Shown here: positions 56,232-64,000 of the stretch, piece after piece | Numbering within the stretch: the stretch's first letter is position 1 | Layout: each line of letters begins with the position of its first letter | NCBI RefSeq assembly: GCF_014897675.1 | Contig: NZ_JABUXU010000001.1 | Coordinates: forward strand, 372,001-436,000 | DNA from: Advenella sp. FME57 | GTDB lineage: Bacteria; Pseudomonadota; Gammaproteobacteria; Burkholderiales; Burkholderiaceae_B | Length of the DNA stretch: 64,000 nt | Direction: 5' to 3' | Notes under the pieces: model-generated | Database searches by the model: none | What the model saw: only the letters and a program-made list of their open reading frames with translations | Told to the model about the DNA's origin: nothing | Translations under genes and position numbers: made by a program

Positions 56232-56792
56232 ATGAACAAACCCTCTAAATTCGCATTGGCATTCGCCGTTGTTGCAGCCGCAACGTCAGGTGTAGCATCA
56301 GCGCAAACCGTCGATAACTGGGTTAATCCATACGGTCTGGTCTGGATGAACGGCACGAATGAACACTGCTGGCGCGACAATTTCTGGACACCCGCAACCG
56401 CAGCTCAAGGTTGTGGCGCTCCTCAAGCTGAAGTCGTTGCCAACAAAGTAACCTTCAACGCTGATACATTCTTCGACTTCGACAAAGCAACACTTAAACC
56501 AGAAGGCCGTAACATTCTGGATCAAGTTGCCCAGCAAGTTACTCAATTGAACCTGGAATCTCTGATCGCTACTGGTCACACCGATTCTGTTGGTACCAAT
56601 GCATACAACCAGAAACTGTCTGAGCGCCGTGCTGCTTCAGTCAAGAACTACCTGATCTCCCGTGGTGTTCCTGCTGACCAGATCATTGCTTCCGGCCGTG
56701 GCGAAACACAACCAGTTGCCTCAAACACAACCCGCGAAGGCCGTGCTAAAAACCGTCGCGTAGAGATCGAAATCGTAGGTACACGCCGCTAA
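56232..56792 (+). CDS. ompA: OmpA-family outer-membrane/periplasmic protein
   Basis: A 186-residue protein with a signal peptide cleaved near SGVASAQTV. A short Trp- and Cys-containing segment (VNPYGLVWMNGTNEHCW...QGC) replaces the usual eight-stranded barrel. It is followed by an OmpA C-terminal peptidoglycan-binding domain (residues about 75-183: FFDFDKATLKPEGRNIL, IATGHTDSVGTNAYN, LSERRAASVKNYL, RVEIEIVGTR). This small form is typical of Bordetella-like bacteria. The consensus promoter, strong Shine-Dalgarno and terminator suggest very high expression. Confidence 0.95.
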   Translation: MNKPSKFALAFAVVAAATSGVASAQTVDNWVNPYGLVWMNGTNEHCWRDNFWTPATAAQGCGAPQAEVVANKVTFNADTFFDFDKATLKPEGRNILDQVAQQVTQLNLESLIATGHTDSVGTNAYNQKLSERRAASVKNYLISRGVPADQIIASGRGETQPVASNTTREGRAKNRRVEIEIVGTRR

Positions 56793-56830
56793 TTTTCAGC
56801 GTCTCCTGCAAAAAGGCTCCTAGTAGCAGT

Positions 56831-56860
56831 AAAAAGGGCTCCTGTAAGGAGCCTTTTTTA
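56831..56860 (+). terminator. terminator of ompA
   Basis: GGCTCC tgtaa GGAGCC followed by TTTTTTA, 40 bases after the stop. A partial direct copy of its left arm (AAAAAGGCTCCTAG) precedes it at about 56810. Confidence 0.92.
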
Positions 56861-56992
56861 CGTCTGTCAGGACCCATTCCAGGCGTACTGTCTGGGGCGG
56901 ACTGGCCGGGCTTGCTGCCCCATCCGCCGCCAGTGGTGTAAAATGCGGCTATCACTATCCTATACACACCATACAACCGCCCACCACTGCTT

Positions 56993-57718
56993 ATGTCACA
57001 GACCAGCACGCCCTCTTCCCTGCCCGTCAATGCCAGTCAGGCCGAACTGGATAAATTTGGCGATCTTGCGGCAAAATGGTGGGACCCCACCAGCGAATTC
57101 AAGCCCTTGCATGCGATCAACCCGTTGCGCCTGGAATGGATCTCGTCTCTGGCCGGCGGCCTGGAGGGCAAGACCATCATTGATGTCGGCTGCGGCGGCG
57201 GCATTCTCGCCGAAAGCATGGCTGCCAGCGGCGCTTCGGTCACCGGCATCGATCTGGCGCAAAAGTCCCTGAATGTGGCCCGGCTTCATGGCCTGGAAAG
57301 CGGCGTGCAGGTGGAGTACTGCAACATCAGCGCAGAGCAGATCGCCAGCGAGCGGCCCGCGCAATACGACGTCGTGACCTGCATGGAAATGCTGGAACAT
57401 GTGCCTGACCCAGGCTCCATTGTCCGGGCCTGCGCCACCCTGGTCAAACCGGGCGGACTGGTCTTTTTTTCCACGCTGAACCGCAATTTCAAATCGTTTC
57501 TGTTTGCCATCGTCGGCGCCGAGTACGTGCTTAACCTGCTTCCACGCAATACGCACACTCACAGCAGCTTTATCCGCCCGAGCGAGCTGGCGACCAGCGC
57601 CCGCGCAGCGGGACTTGAGCCCATGTCGATGAAAGGCATGCAATATAACCCTATTACCGATGTCTACTCCCTGAGCAATGACACATCGGTCAACTATCTG
57701 ATGGCGACCTACAAATGA
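56993..57718 (+). CDS. ubiG: ubiquinone biosynthesis O-methyltransferase UbiG
   Basis: A 241-residue SAM methyltransferase carrying out both O-methylations of ubiquinone synthesis. Family blocks: [34 protein letters not shown] motif [15 protein letters not shown] (near residue 64), [15 protein letters not shown] and the [26 protein letters not shown] segment. Its stop overlaps the gph start (ATGA). Confidence 0.97.
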   Translation: MSQTSTPSSLPVNASQAELDKFGDLAAKWWDPTSEFKPLHAINPLRLEWISSLAGGLEGKTIIDVGCGGGILAESMAASGASVTGIDLAQKSLNVARLHGLESGVQVEYCNISAEQIASERPAQYDVVTCMEMLEHVPDPGSIVRACATLVKPGGLVFFSTLNRNFKSFLFAIVGAEYVLNLLPRNTHTHSSFIRPSELATSARAAGLEPMSMKGMQYNPITDVYSLSNDTSVNYLMATYK

Positions 57719-58398
57719 TCACCACTGTGCTTTTCGACTTTGACGGTACGCTGGCCGACAGCGCCCCTGACCTGGCGCACGCTGCAAATCTGCAGCGCCA
57801 GTATCGGGGAATGGCGCCACTGCCATATGAGATGCTACGCTGTGTCGCATCCCAGGGCGCGCGCGGGCTGCTGCGGGTGGCATTGGCGCTTACCCCGGAC
57901 GACGAAGACTACGAACCGACGCGCTTGCGGTTTCTCGAAGACTACCGTGCCTGCATGACCCGCAACACCACGCTTTTTCCGGGTATTGAGCAGTTATTCG
58001 GCAAGCTGGAAAATTCAGGCCTGCGCTGGGGTATCGTGACCAACAAGGCCGAAGCGCTGTCGCTGCCAATGTTCGATTATCTGCAATTGACCGATCGTAG
58101 CGCAGCCAATGTCTGTGGTGATACGCTTGCACATTCCAAACCGCACCCGGCGCCGCTGCTGCACGCCGCAAAACTGGCCGGGGTTGCACCCGAAACCTGT
58201 ATCTATGTAGGTGATGACGAACGTGATATCATCGCAGGCAAGGCAGCTGGCATGCCAACCGTTGCCGCCGCTTATGGCTATTGTGTGGATGCCAATGAAG
58301 TAAAGGCCTGGGATGCTGACCAAATTGCACTACTGCCCGAAGATGTGTGGGATGCCGTCGTAAAAATCAAAGAACAGGCAAGTATAGGAAAATCATGA
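57715..58398 (+). CDS. gph: phosphoglycolate phosphatase (HAD family)
   Basis: A 227-residue HAD-superfamily hydrolase. Catalytic motif [19 protein letters not shown] at the N terminus, motif II in [10 protein letters not shown], motif III Lys in [15 protein letters not shown] and motif [24 protein letters not shown]. In other bacteria the ubiG-gph pair is common; Gph removes 2-phosphoglycolate formed in DNA repair. Coupled to ubiG and to the following lipoprotein gene by 4-base overlaps. Confidence 0.94.
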   Translation: MITTVLFDFDGTLADSAPDLAHAANLQRQYRGMAPLPYEMLRCVASQGARGLLRVALALTPDDEDYEPTRLRFLEDYRACMTRNTTLFPGIEQLFGKLENSGLRWGIVTNKAEALSLPMFDYLQLTDRSAANVCGDTLAHSKPHPAPLLHAAKLAGVAPETCIYVGDDERDIIAGKAAGMPTVAAAYGYCVDANEVKAWDADQIALLPEDVWDAVVKIKEQASIGKS

Positions 58399-58991
58399 AA
58401 CTGAGCACGTTTATACGGGCCACGGTGATGGCCACGGCGGGATTGCTGCTATCGGCCTGTGCCTCGTTCAGCAATGGCGGCATTGAGAATCCGGGCGGCG
58501 GCATTGCCGTTGACACCAGCGGACTGCCAGTGACACAGCGCAGCGTGACCACCCCGAGCAACTGGAATGAACTTATCGGGCAGATCCGTGCCTCCGATAC
58601 GCAAAATCTGGGGATCCAGGTCAACCGCGTGCGCGATGGAAGCCTGCGCGTGATTTTACCCGGAGGAACGACCTTTCGTGGCGGCAGCGCGCGCCTGAAC
58701 AACAAGATGAAGCCGGTGCTCAACGCGGTGGCAGGCGCATTTGACCAGTCGCCCTACTTGCGCATCAAGGTAGTCGGACACTCAGACTCTCAGGGAGACT
58801 CGGTTACCAATCAGACACTGTCGATCACTCGGGCCACGTCCGTGGCCAATTATCTTATTCAACGCAATGTGAAAAGTGTGCTGATCGAGCTCGAAGGCCG
58901 GGGATCAATTGACCCGCTAATGAGCAATACGACGGCGCAGGGACGCGCCGTAAATCGGCGGGTTGAACTTTATCTTTACGAAATCCGCTAG
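58395..58991 (+). CDS. OmpA-family lipoprotein
   Basis: A 198-residue lipoprotein with lipobox LLLSACAS (Cys near residue 22) and a C-terminal OmpA peptidoglycan-binding domain (ATGATG-type block seen as KVVGHSDSQGDSVTNQTLS, then ATSVANYLI and the final AVNRRVELYLYEI). It would tether the outer membrane to peptidoglycan. Start at 58395 overlaps the gph stop, and the lipoprotein signal begins right there. It is the last gene of ubiG-gph-lipoprotein, ended by the terminator at 59086-59112. Confidence 0.9.
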   Translation: MKLSTFIRATVMATAGLLLSACASFSNGGIENPGGGIAVDTSGLPVTQRSVTTPSNWNELIGQIRASDTQNLGIQVNRVRDGSLRVILPGGTTFRGGSARLNNKMKPVLNAVAGAFDQSPYLRIKVVGHSDSQGDSVTNQTLSITRATSVANYLIQRNVKSVLIELEGRGSIDPLMSNTTAQGRAVNRRVELYLYEIR

Positions 58992-59085
58992 AGAGCAGTC
59001 CTCTGGTATGACGGGATGCGGTGGTGCCGGCAATGTGTCGCTGCCCCGTGACAGCCAACACCACAGCACAAATTTGCCACGCAAT

Positions 59086-59112
59086 GAAAAAGGGAGCCGA
59101 AGCTCCCTTTTT
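59086..59112. terminator. bidirectional terminator (lipoprotein gene and tmRNA)
   Basis: AAAAAGGGAGC cgaa GCTCCCTTTTTT: a stable stem with A and T tracts on both sides, placed between two converging transcripts. Confidence 0.93.
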
Positions 59113-59404
59113 TATCCGTTCTGTTGCCAAGTGGATAAAGCTCCTAGCTAGCCAGTATTAGGCTGCTAATGCGTAACTTTCGTCATTTGCATTTAAAGGT
59201 TTTGCTTGATTTACGGTCATCGCCTACCGGCTGCCGATCTTCCTATCTTTTCCTGTCGAAACCATGGCGTCCCCATCAGCAGCATACTTGAACCCGACTT
59301 GCGGATGCAGCAGCAAATGCACTAACACAAATACGCTGTTGGTGGAGACGGCGGGAGTCGAACCCGCGTCCAGAAAACATTCAGTCAACCAGATATACAG
59401 CTTA
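59087..59404 (-). ncRNA. ssrA: transfer-messenger RNA, circularly permuted two-piece form
   Basis: tmRNA frees stalled ribosomes and tags the nascent protein. On the minus strand the acceptor piece comes first, with T arm GCGGGTTCGACTCCCGC and end CGTCTCCACCA (3' end at 59340). A spacer of about 65 bases follows, then the coding piece from 59274: GGGGACG, the D-loop-type ATGGTTTCGACAGG and the tag frame. GGGGACG pairs with CGTCTCC and includes the G-U pair at position 3 that alanyl-tRNA synthetase reads. This reversed order defines permuted tmRNA, processed to two RNAs. Promoter: TTGTGA (59440-59435), 18 bases, TATTAT (59416-59411). Confidence 0.93.
59158..59190 (-). CDS. tmRNA proteolysis tag ANDESYALAA
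   Basis: Resume codon GCA at 59190; the frame encodes ANDESYALAA and ends with TAA at 59160-59158. The ALAA end is the standard degradation signal for ClpXP/ClpAP. Confidence 0.93.
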   Translation of the reverse strand, partial: ANDESYALAA

Positions 59405-59478
59405 GATTACATAATACCACAAACTGTGGGCAATTCACAATACTACAAGCACTAGAAAAGCTATTGCATTTCAACAGG

Positions 59479-60030
59479 TTACTCCTGATCATCCCGCAGC
59501 AGCCGGTGCCACCCATCGACGCCCAGCTCCTGGACCACCGCGACATTGCGCTGGAAAATCACACTGGCATCCGGGTACTGCTCCGCCGCCTTATCCAGGC
59601 TGTCTTCGCGCAACAGATGCAAAATGGGATACGGCGCACGGTTGGTATAGTTGCTCAGATCGTCCGGCTCGGTATTGGCGAACTGGTAAAAAGGATGAAA
59701 ACTGGCAAGCTGTATTTCACCGACCAGTTCCAGTTCATCGAGCACCGCTTCGGCAATATCCAGATAGTCGTTAAAATCGCTGAACTGCTCGAACATACAG
59801 GGCACGACCAACAATGTGGTATCTGTCTGCTGCGCCGGCGTGTTCGCCAACCACCGCAACTCCTCGTAAAGCTGGGTCGTTAACGCGTGCCTGTCCTGCG
59901 CCTGGCAAATGGCGATGCGCACCTGGTCTTTCACATAGACGCTTTTGGCGAAAGGACAAAGATTGAGGCCGATGACCGCTTTTTCAAGCCAGCGGCGCAC
60001 ACGATTTTCGATCTGGCTGATATCGTTCAT
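59479..60030 (-). CDS. DUF1415 family protein
   Basis: A 183-residue cytosolic protein of the uncharacterised DUF1415 family. Family blocks: RVRRWLEKAVIGLNLCPFAKSVY near residue 10 with a conserved Cys, TTLLVVPCMFEQFSDFNDYL near residue 75 with a second Cys, LASFHPFYQF, and the NRAPYPILHLLREDSLDKA segment. Start at 60030 (MNDISQIE) is chosen because family homology begins there. Function unknown. It ends about 40 bases upstream of the tmRNA promoter, on the same strand. Confidence 0.85.
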   Translation of the reverse strand: MNDISQIENRVRRWLEKAVIGLNLCPFAKSVYVKDQVRIAICQAQDRHALTTQLYEELRWLANTPAQQTDTTLLVVPCMFEQFSDFNDYLDIAEAVLDELELVGEIQLASFHPFYQFANTEPDDLSNYTNRAPYPILHLLREDSLDKAAEQYPDASVIFQRNVAVVQELGVDGWHRLLRDDQE

Positions 60031-60203
60031 ACAAAAAAGAATTCCGGGAGTGGCGTCATAAGCACCGACTAGTGCAGGAAAAGTGTTCAAGGGATGCCCA
60101 TTTACCCAACGGCTGCACTGGGGCCGCCCAAGCTTGCGTAACTTGCTAAAATAGCCGGTTTACTTGGCATTATTCCGGGCAATGGCTTGCGGAGCACTTA
60201 CTC

Positions 60204-60998
60204 ATGACAGATACTAGCACAAACGCGCTTTTCATTATTACCAGCGCCACCAACGCGCCTTATGCTGGCAGCGCAGACCAGCAGCAAGCCGGCGATCCGG
60301 CCGGCAACGGCACATCGGGCGGCCGTGCCCACGGTAACGGCCAGCCACATGCCACCGGCAACCAGCCGGCGCAACGCTATGACAACCTGCTGGCCACGAT
60401 CAGCAGCATTAATACCCACGCGCCCGGCTCGCGCATTGCGCTCGTGGAGTATTCTGCCTATCCCTTGTCCCAGCCACAGCATGATGCCTTGATCGAGCAA
60501 GTGGACTATCTCATGAGTTACGCGGCCAACGAACAGATTCAGGGCTTTGATCGCAATCTGGGCAGCAATCAGGCGATTGCCGCCTTCAGTGAACTGACTT
60601 GCCTGCTGTGGTTTCTGCAAGTCGGGCAACACCATGACCTGTACAAACCATTCAAAAGAGTATTCAAAATGTCACCTGGCATACAGCTGGTGTCAGCCCC
60701 AACCGATACCGTGCACTTTGCCGACAGCGCCCAGGGGCGCTACGTGTTTCCCAACGCAACACTGGCCGCCAATGCAGCCGGTGCGCTGGCGCTGCAGTTT
60801 TCCAATGGCTACTGGAGCATGGATACAGCGCTGGTGCCGTCTTTTATTGCTTTATTGCAGGAGATGCTCGAGTCCATGCATAAGCTTAACCAGCAGGGAC
60901 AAGCGGTCTTTATCGAGAGCATGCTTTACAAATTTATTGACGCGAGCAAGATTTTCTATGATCTGAAGCCGGCTGTTGCAGGTCACTCCTCAAGATAG
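60204..60998 (+). CDS. unrecognised protein with low-complexity insert, possibly glycan-related
   Basis: A 264-residue protein I cannot place. Residues 8-14 (ALFIITS) look like the first strand of an alpha/beta fold. A Gly/Gln/Asn/His-rich low-complexity stretch (about residues 21-57) interrupts before RYDNLLATISSINTHAPGSRIALVEYS resumes an alternating strand-helix pattern. No signal peptide or membrane segment. A Lys/Phe motif FKRVFKMSPGIQLV sits near 150. Its 3' end overlaps the convergent rfbD end by 9 bases. The strand-helix layout and rfbD neighbour would fit a glycosyltransferase-like enzyme, but this is a guess. Confidence 0.65.
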   Translation: MTDTSTNALFIITSATNAPYAGSADQQQAGDPAGNGTSGGRAHGNGQPHATGNQPAQRYDNLLATISSINTHAPGSRIALVEYSAYPLSQPQHDALIEQVDYLMSYAANEQIQGFDRNLGSNQAIAAFSELTCLLWFLQVGQHHDLYKPFKRVFKMSPGIQLVSAPTDTVHFADSAQGRYVFPNATLAANAAGALALQFSNGYWSMDTALVPSFIALLQEMLESMHKLNQQGQAVFIESMLYKFIDASKIFYDLKPAVAGHSSR

Positions 60999-61958
60999 GA
61001 AATGACCGTCCTTGGCGCCCTCGCATAGCGCGTCCACAGTAGCGTCAACACCCTGCTGCCAGCAGGGCAACGACAGGCCGAAGGCTCCAGCCAGCTTGCC
61101 GGTGTCCAGCCTGCTATTCAAAGGCCGTCGCGCAGGGCTGCTGTATTCCAACGTACTGACTGGCACGACGCGATCAAGCGCCAGATCCAGCCCGTTAGTC
61201 CGCATGCGTGCAAAAATATGGCAGGCATAGTCGAACCAGCTGGTCTGTCCGCTGGCGGCCAAATGATATAAACCGTCTTCAATGGCTGCAGGATGGCGAC
61301 GATATTTATCAATTGCCGCTGCAGTAATATCGGCAATCAGGCATGCACTGGTCGGCGCGCCGATCTGATCGTTCACCACACGCACGCAATAACGGCTCAT
61401 GCCCATTTGCATCATCTGCTGCAGAAAGCCCCGGCCCTGACGGCTATATACCCAACTGGTGCGAAAGATCAGGTGCCTGCAGCCACTGCGGGCAATAGCC
61501 TGGTCTGCGGCCAGTTTGCTGCGTCCATAAATATTGGCCGGCCGGGCAATATCGGTCTCGGCCCAAGGCCGTGTTCCCGTGCCGTCAAAAACATAGTCAG
61601 TGGAGTAGTGAATCAACAGGGCGCCACATTGGGCCGCCGCCTGTGCCAACGCAGCCGGCGCTTCGGTGTTCACCAACATGGCGGTGGTCTGATTTTGCTC
61701 GGCCTCATCAACTGCCGTGTAGGCGGCCGCATTAACAATCACATCGGGCGACAGGGCAAGCGTGTGCTCGAACAATTGTGCCGGATCCAGGAAATCAGCT
61801 TGCCACAACCCATGCGGGCTGACACGCTCGACCGCAACTGCCCTCAGCCCGGACCCGTGCTGAGGCCTGCCAGGCGCGATAACCTGTCCTGACCGCGCCA
61901 GCGCCGATTGCAAGGCCCGCCCCACTTGACCTGTTTTCCCGAAAAGCACAATTTTCAT
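60990..61958 (-). CDS. rfbD: dTDP-4-dehydrorhamnose reductase
   Basis: A 322-residue short-chain-dehydrogenase-type reductase for the last step of dTDP-L-rhamnose synthesis. N-terminal dinucleotide motif VLFGKTGQVGRALQ, NAAAYTAVDEAEQN block (near 92), catalytic Tyr/Lys in ANIYGRSKLAADQAI (near 153) and FRTSWVYSRQGRGFLQQMM. Start at 61958 places the GxxGxxG loop at its usual distance. No rfbA/B/C beside it, so the other rhamnose genes lie elsewhere. Confidence 0.94.
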   Translation of the reverse strand: MKIVLFGKTGQVGRALQSALARSGQVIAPGRPQHGSGLRAVAVERVSPHGLWQADFLDPAQLFEHTLALSPDVIVNAAAYTAVDEAEQNQTTAMLVNTEAPAALAQAAAQCGALLIHYSTDYVFDGTGTRPWAETDIARPANIYGRSKLAADQAIARSGCRHLIFRTSWVYSRQGRGFLQQMMQMGMSRYCVRVVNDQIGAPTSACLIADITAAAIDKYRRHPAAIEDGLYHLAASGQTSWFDYACHIFARMRTNGLDLALDRVVPVSTLEYSSPARRPLNSRLDTGKLAGAFGLSLPCWQQGVDATVDALCEGAKDGHFLS

Positions 61959-62099
61959 TGTAGAGTCACCTTTGTCACCCACCCATCGTATTGCCCGTTG
62001 CCAATCCTGGCACCTGCTGCCGCTGTTGTGCCTGGTGCAGCAAGCCGCCGAGCCTCGTTATCGCACTGCGACTGCCATATGGACTGCGGCTACTGCATT
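61959..62099. other. short intergenic region
   Basis: About 140 bases between the RND pump gene end and rfbD start. No terminator, promoter or small gene that I can support. Confidence 0.4.
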
Positions 62100-64000
62100 T
62101 CACTCCGGGTCATTGAATAATTTGCCAGTATGGCGCCGAAAAAAATTACTCACATCGTCAACAATCAGGAACACTGCAGGGATCACCAGCAGGCTTAGAA
62201 ACGTGGACGTGATCAGGCCGCCCAGCACCGCGATGGCCATGGGTGAACGAAAGGCCGGGTCTGCAGAGCCCCAGCCGACCGCCAACGGAACCATGCCAGC
62301 GCCCATGGCAAGGGTAGTCATCAAAATCGGCCGTGCCCGTTTGTGGCAGGCGTCCCGAAGCGCTTCCAGGCGCGTCATGCCCTTTTCTTTGATCGCCAGA
62401 ATGGCATATTCGACCAACAAAATCGAGTTCTTTGTCGCGATACCCATGAGCATGATCAGGCCGATCAGCGACGGCATGGAAAAACTCTTGTCGGCCAACA
62501 GCAGCCCCACGAACGCACCGCCCAGCGATAGCGGCAACGCAGCCAGGATAGTCAAAGGCTGAAGAAACTGCTTGAAAAGCAGCACCAGGACAATATAAAT
62601 GCAGACAATCCCAATGACAATCGCCAGCCCAAAACTCTGGAACAACTCTTCCATAACCTCTGCATCGCCGATATCGATGACTGACACGCTGGCGGGCAAC
62701 GCTTTCATGGCAGGCAATTGCCTGACCTGCTTGACAACATCGCCCAGCGCTACCCCTGAAAGCTCAATTTCAAACGTAATATTGCGGGCTCTGTCATAGC
62801 GATTAATGACCGCCGGGCCGCCACCCAGACGCACATCGGCCACGCTGCTCAGCGGCACGGGCCCGTTTGCGCCAGGCACACGCAAATTCTCGATAAAGTC
62901 CAGGTCTTTGATTGCCCATTTTTCCAGCGCAACGACAATCGGGATCTGGCGCTGATCCAAATTGAGCTTGGACAATGCCACTTCGAAATCGCCGGCCGTG
63001 GCAACACGTAAGGTATCGGCCATCGCGGCACTGGTAACACCCAGTTGCGCCGCCTCATCGAAACGCGGATGCACTTCTATTTCCGGGCGTATCAGGCTGG
63101 CCGACGAGGAGATATTGCCCAGGCCCGCAATGGACTGCAGTTGCCGCCCAACCTGCAGCGCGGTCTGCATCAAGACGTCGGGTTGCTCGCTTGAGAGCAC
63201 CAGCATATATTTCTCGCCGGAACCGCCCAGCCCCACTTTGAGGCGCACGCCAGGAACCACTTGCAGACGCCTGCGAATATCAGCCTCAATCTCCTGCTTT
63301 ATCGGGCGCTCGTTACGCGGCTGCAGCAGCACGGTCAGCGTGGCCTTGCGCTCTTCCTGGGTCTGCCCGCCGGCAAACGGGTCGCCTCCCGCCGCTCCGC
63401 CACCGATACTGGTATACACCGAGAGCACCGACGGATTTTCCATGACCAGCTGGCGCACCTGCTCGGCCGTCTTCTCGGTTTGTACCAACGACGTGCCCGG
63501 CTGCATTTCCACATAGACCTGGGTCTGGGACAGATCATCGGCAGGCATGAAGCCCGTTGGCAGCAGCGGAATAATAACGATCGAACCAACAAAGAACAGC
63601 CCAGCGATCACTACGGTAACCCATCGATGACGCAGCGAGCGCTCCACCCACTTCATATAAAGCCTCATCCATCCCGGATCTTTGGGTGCCTGTTTCTTGC
63701 CTTTCAAAATGTAGGCACACATCATGGGCGTGAGCATGCGGGCAACAACCAGGGAGGCAAAGACGGCCATGGCGGCCGTCCAGCCAAATTGCTTGAAAAA
63801 CTTGCCGGCAATACCGCTCATAAACGCCGTTGGCAAAAACACGGCAATCAGGGTAAAAGTGGTGGCCACGACGGCAAGGCCAATTTCATCGGCAGCCTCC
63901 ATTGCGGCGCGGTAGGGAGATTTACCCGCCTGCAGGTGCCGCACGATATTCTCAACCTCGACAATCGCGTCATCCACCAAAATACCGACCACCAGCGACA
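62100..64000 (-). CDS. RND multidrug efflux pump, C-terminal 633 residues (truncated by window edge)
   Basis: Partial HAE1-family RND transporter (AcrB/MexB/MdtB type) that runs off the right edge. Visible part starts in membrane segment 4 with the proton-relay Asp pair (GILVDDAIVEVENIV), continues through FTLIAVFLPTAFMSGIAGKFFKQFG, the second large periplasmic loop (porter and docking domains, to about residue 415 of the visible part), and the last membrane block LIGLIMLMGIATKNSILLVEYAI with the conserved Lys. It exports hydrophobic compounds with a membrane-fusion protein and outer-membrane channel, whose genes would be upstream, outside the window. Confidence 0.93.
   Translation of the reverse strand, partial: SLVVGILVDDAIVEVENIVRHLQAGKSPYRAAMEAADEIGLAVVATTFTLIAVFLPTAFMSGIAGKFFKQFGWTAAMAVFASLVVARMLTPMMCAYILKGKKQAPKDPGWMRLYMKWVERSLRHRWVTVVIAGLFFVGSIVIIPLLPTGFMPADDLSQTQVYVEMQPGTSLVQTEKTAEQVRQLVMENPSVLSVYTSIGGGAAGGDPFAGGQTQEERKATLTVLLQPRNERPIKQEIEADIRRRLQVVPGVRLKVGLGGSGEKYMLVLSSEQPDVLMQTALQVGRQLQSIAGLGNISSSASLIRPEIEVHPRFDEAAQLGVTSAAMADTLRVATAGDFEVALSKLNLDQRQIPIVVALEKWAIKDLDFIENLRVPGANGPVPLSSVADVRLGGGPAVINRYDRARNITFEIELSGVALGDVVKQVRQLPAMKALPASVSVIDIGDAEVMEELFQSFGLAIVIGIVCIYIVLVLLFKQFLQPLTILAALPLSLGGAFVGLLLADKSFSMPSLIGLIMLMGIATKNSILLVEYAILAIKEKGMTRLEALRDACHKRARPILMTTLAMGAGMVPLAVGWGSADPAFRSPMAIAVLGGLITSTFLSLLVIPAVFLIVDDVSNFFRRHTGKLFNDPE

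Noticed and set aside
1-64000. CRISPR arrays, insertion sequences, integrases, toxin-antitoxin pairs
   Set aside because: No regularly spaced 25-40-base repeats, no transposase or integrase frames and no toxin-antitoxin pairs were seen; the window is core chromosome.

Overview
The window reads as one contiguous stretch of core chromosome from a betaproteobacterium of the order Burkholderiales, most likely family Alcaligenaceae (Bordetella/Achromobacter/Advenella relatives). The evidence is the gyrA-serC-pheA-hisC-tyrA-aroA-cmk-rpsA-ihfB-lapA-lapB-rfaE-rfaD order, a Bug-type (TctC) periplasmic receptor, OmpA/ubiG/gph next to gyrA, a circularly permuted tmRNA gene, and Gln at GyrA position 83. 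The genus is inference. I see no insertion sequence, prophage, integrase or CRISPR array, and no strong compositional break by eye.

Layout. 1-5.3 kb (all minus): the first codons of hemC, a 31-residue membrane ORF, two tandem TerC-family genes, sucCD and a DUF2889 gene. 5.3-10.2 kb: metE with its divergent regulator metR, then a cyclopropane-fatty-acid-synthase-type methyltransferase. 10.4-18.7 kb is rich in DNA-repair genes: recX-recA (minus), an SOS box with an unannotated structured transcript, rdgC, uvrB, an aromatic/aspartate aminotransferase, and lexA behind a near-perfect LexA operator. 18.7-24.8 kb: BenE transporter, SLT-domain lipoprotein, PerM/AI-2E permease, DUF465 protein, tRNA-Leu(CAG), Bug receptor, LysE exporter. 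25.4-30.3 kb: a Liv-type ABC importer whose two permeases are fused. 30.6-38.5 kb: an oxygen-sensing FNR regulator and the cbb3 oxidase genes (ccoNOQP, ccoG, fixH-like, a small membrane protein, ccoS and a CcoI-like protein that has lost every ATPase domain). Two perfect FNR boxes precede ccoN and the ccoI-like gene. 38.5-55.7 kb: cysM, a ComEA-like protein, then the long minus-strand run from gyrA through aromatic amino-acid, translation and LPS genes. 56-59 kb: ompA, ubiG, gph and an OmpA-like lipoprotein. 59-64 kb: permuted tmRNA, DUF1415 protein, an unrecognised protein, rfbD and the C-terminal part of an RND pump.

How parts work together. FNR would switch on the high-affinity cbb3 oxidase and its assembly factors when oxygen falls. 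LexA/RecA form the SOS core, with operators before lexA and between recA and rdgC. The gyrA-rfaD run joins DNA topology, serine/Phe/Tyr/aromatic synthesis, ribosomal protein S1, IHF, and control (LapAB) and synthesis (HldE/HldD) of LPS.

Most worth a second look: the ATPase-less CcoI (37481-38473), the SOS-box-driven structured transcript with its own terminator (12316-12554), the permuted tmRNA (59087-59404), and the terminator-like hairpin in the rpsA leader (46275-46360).
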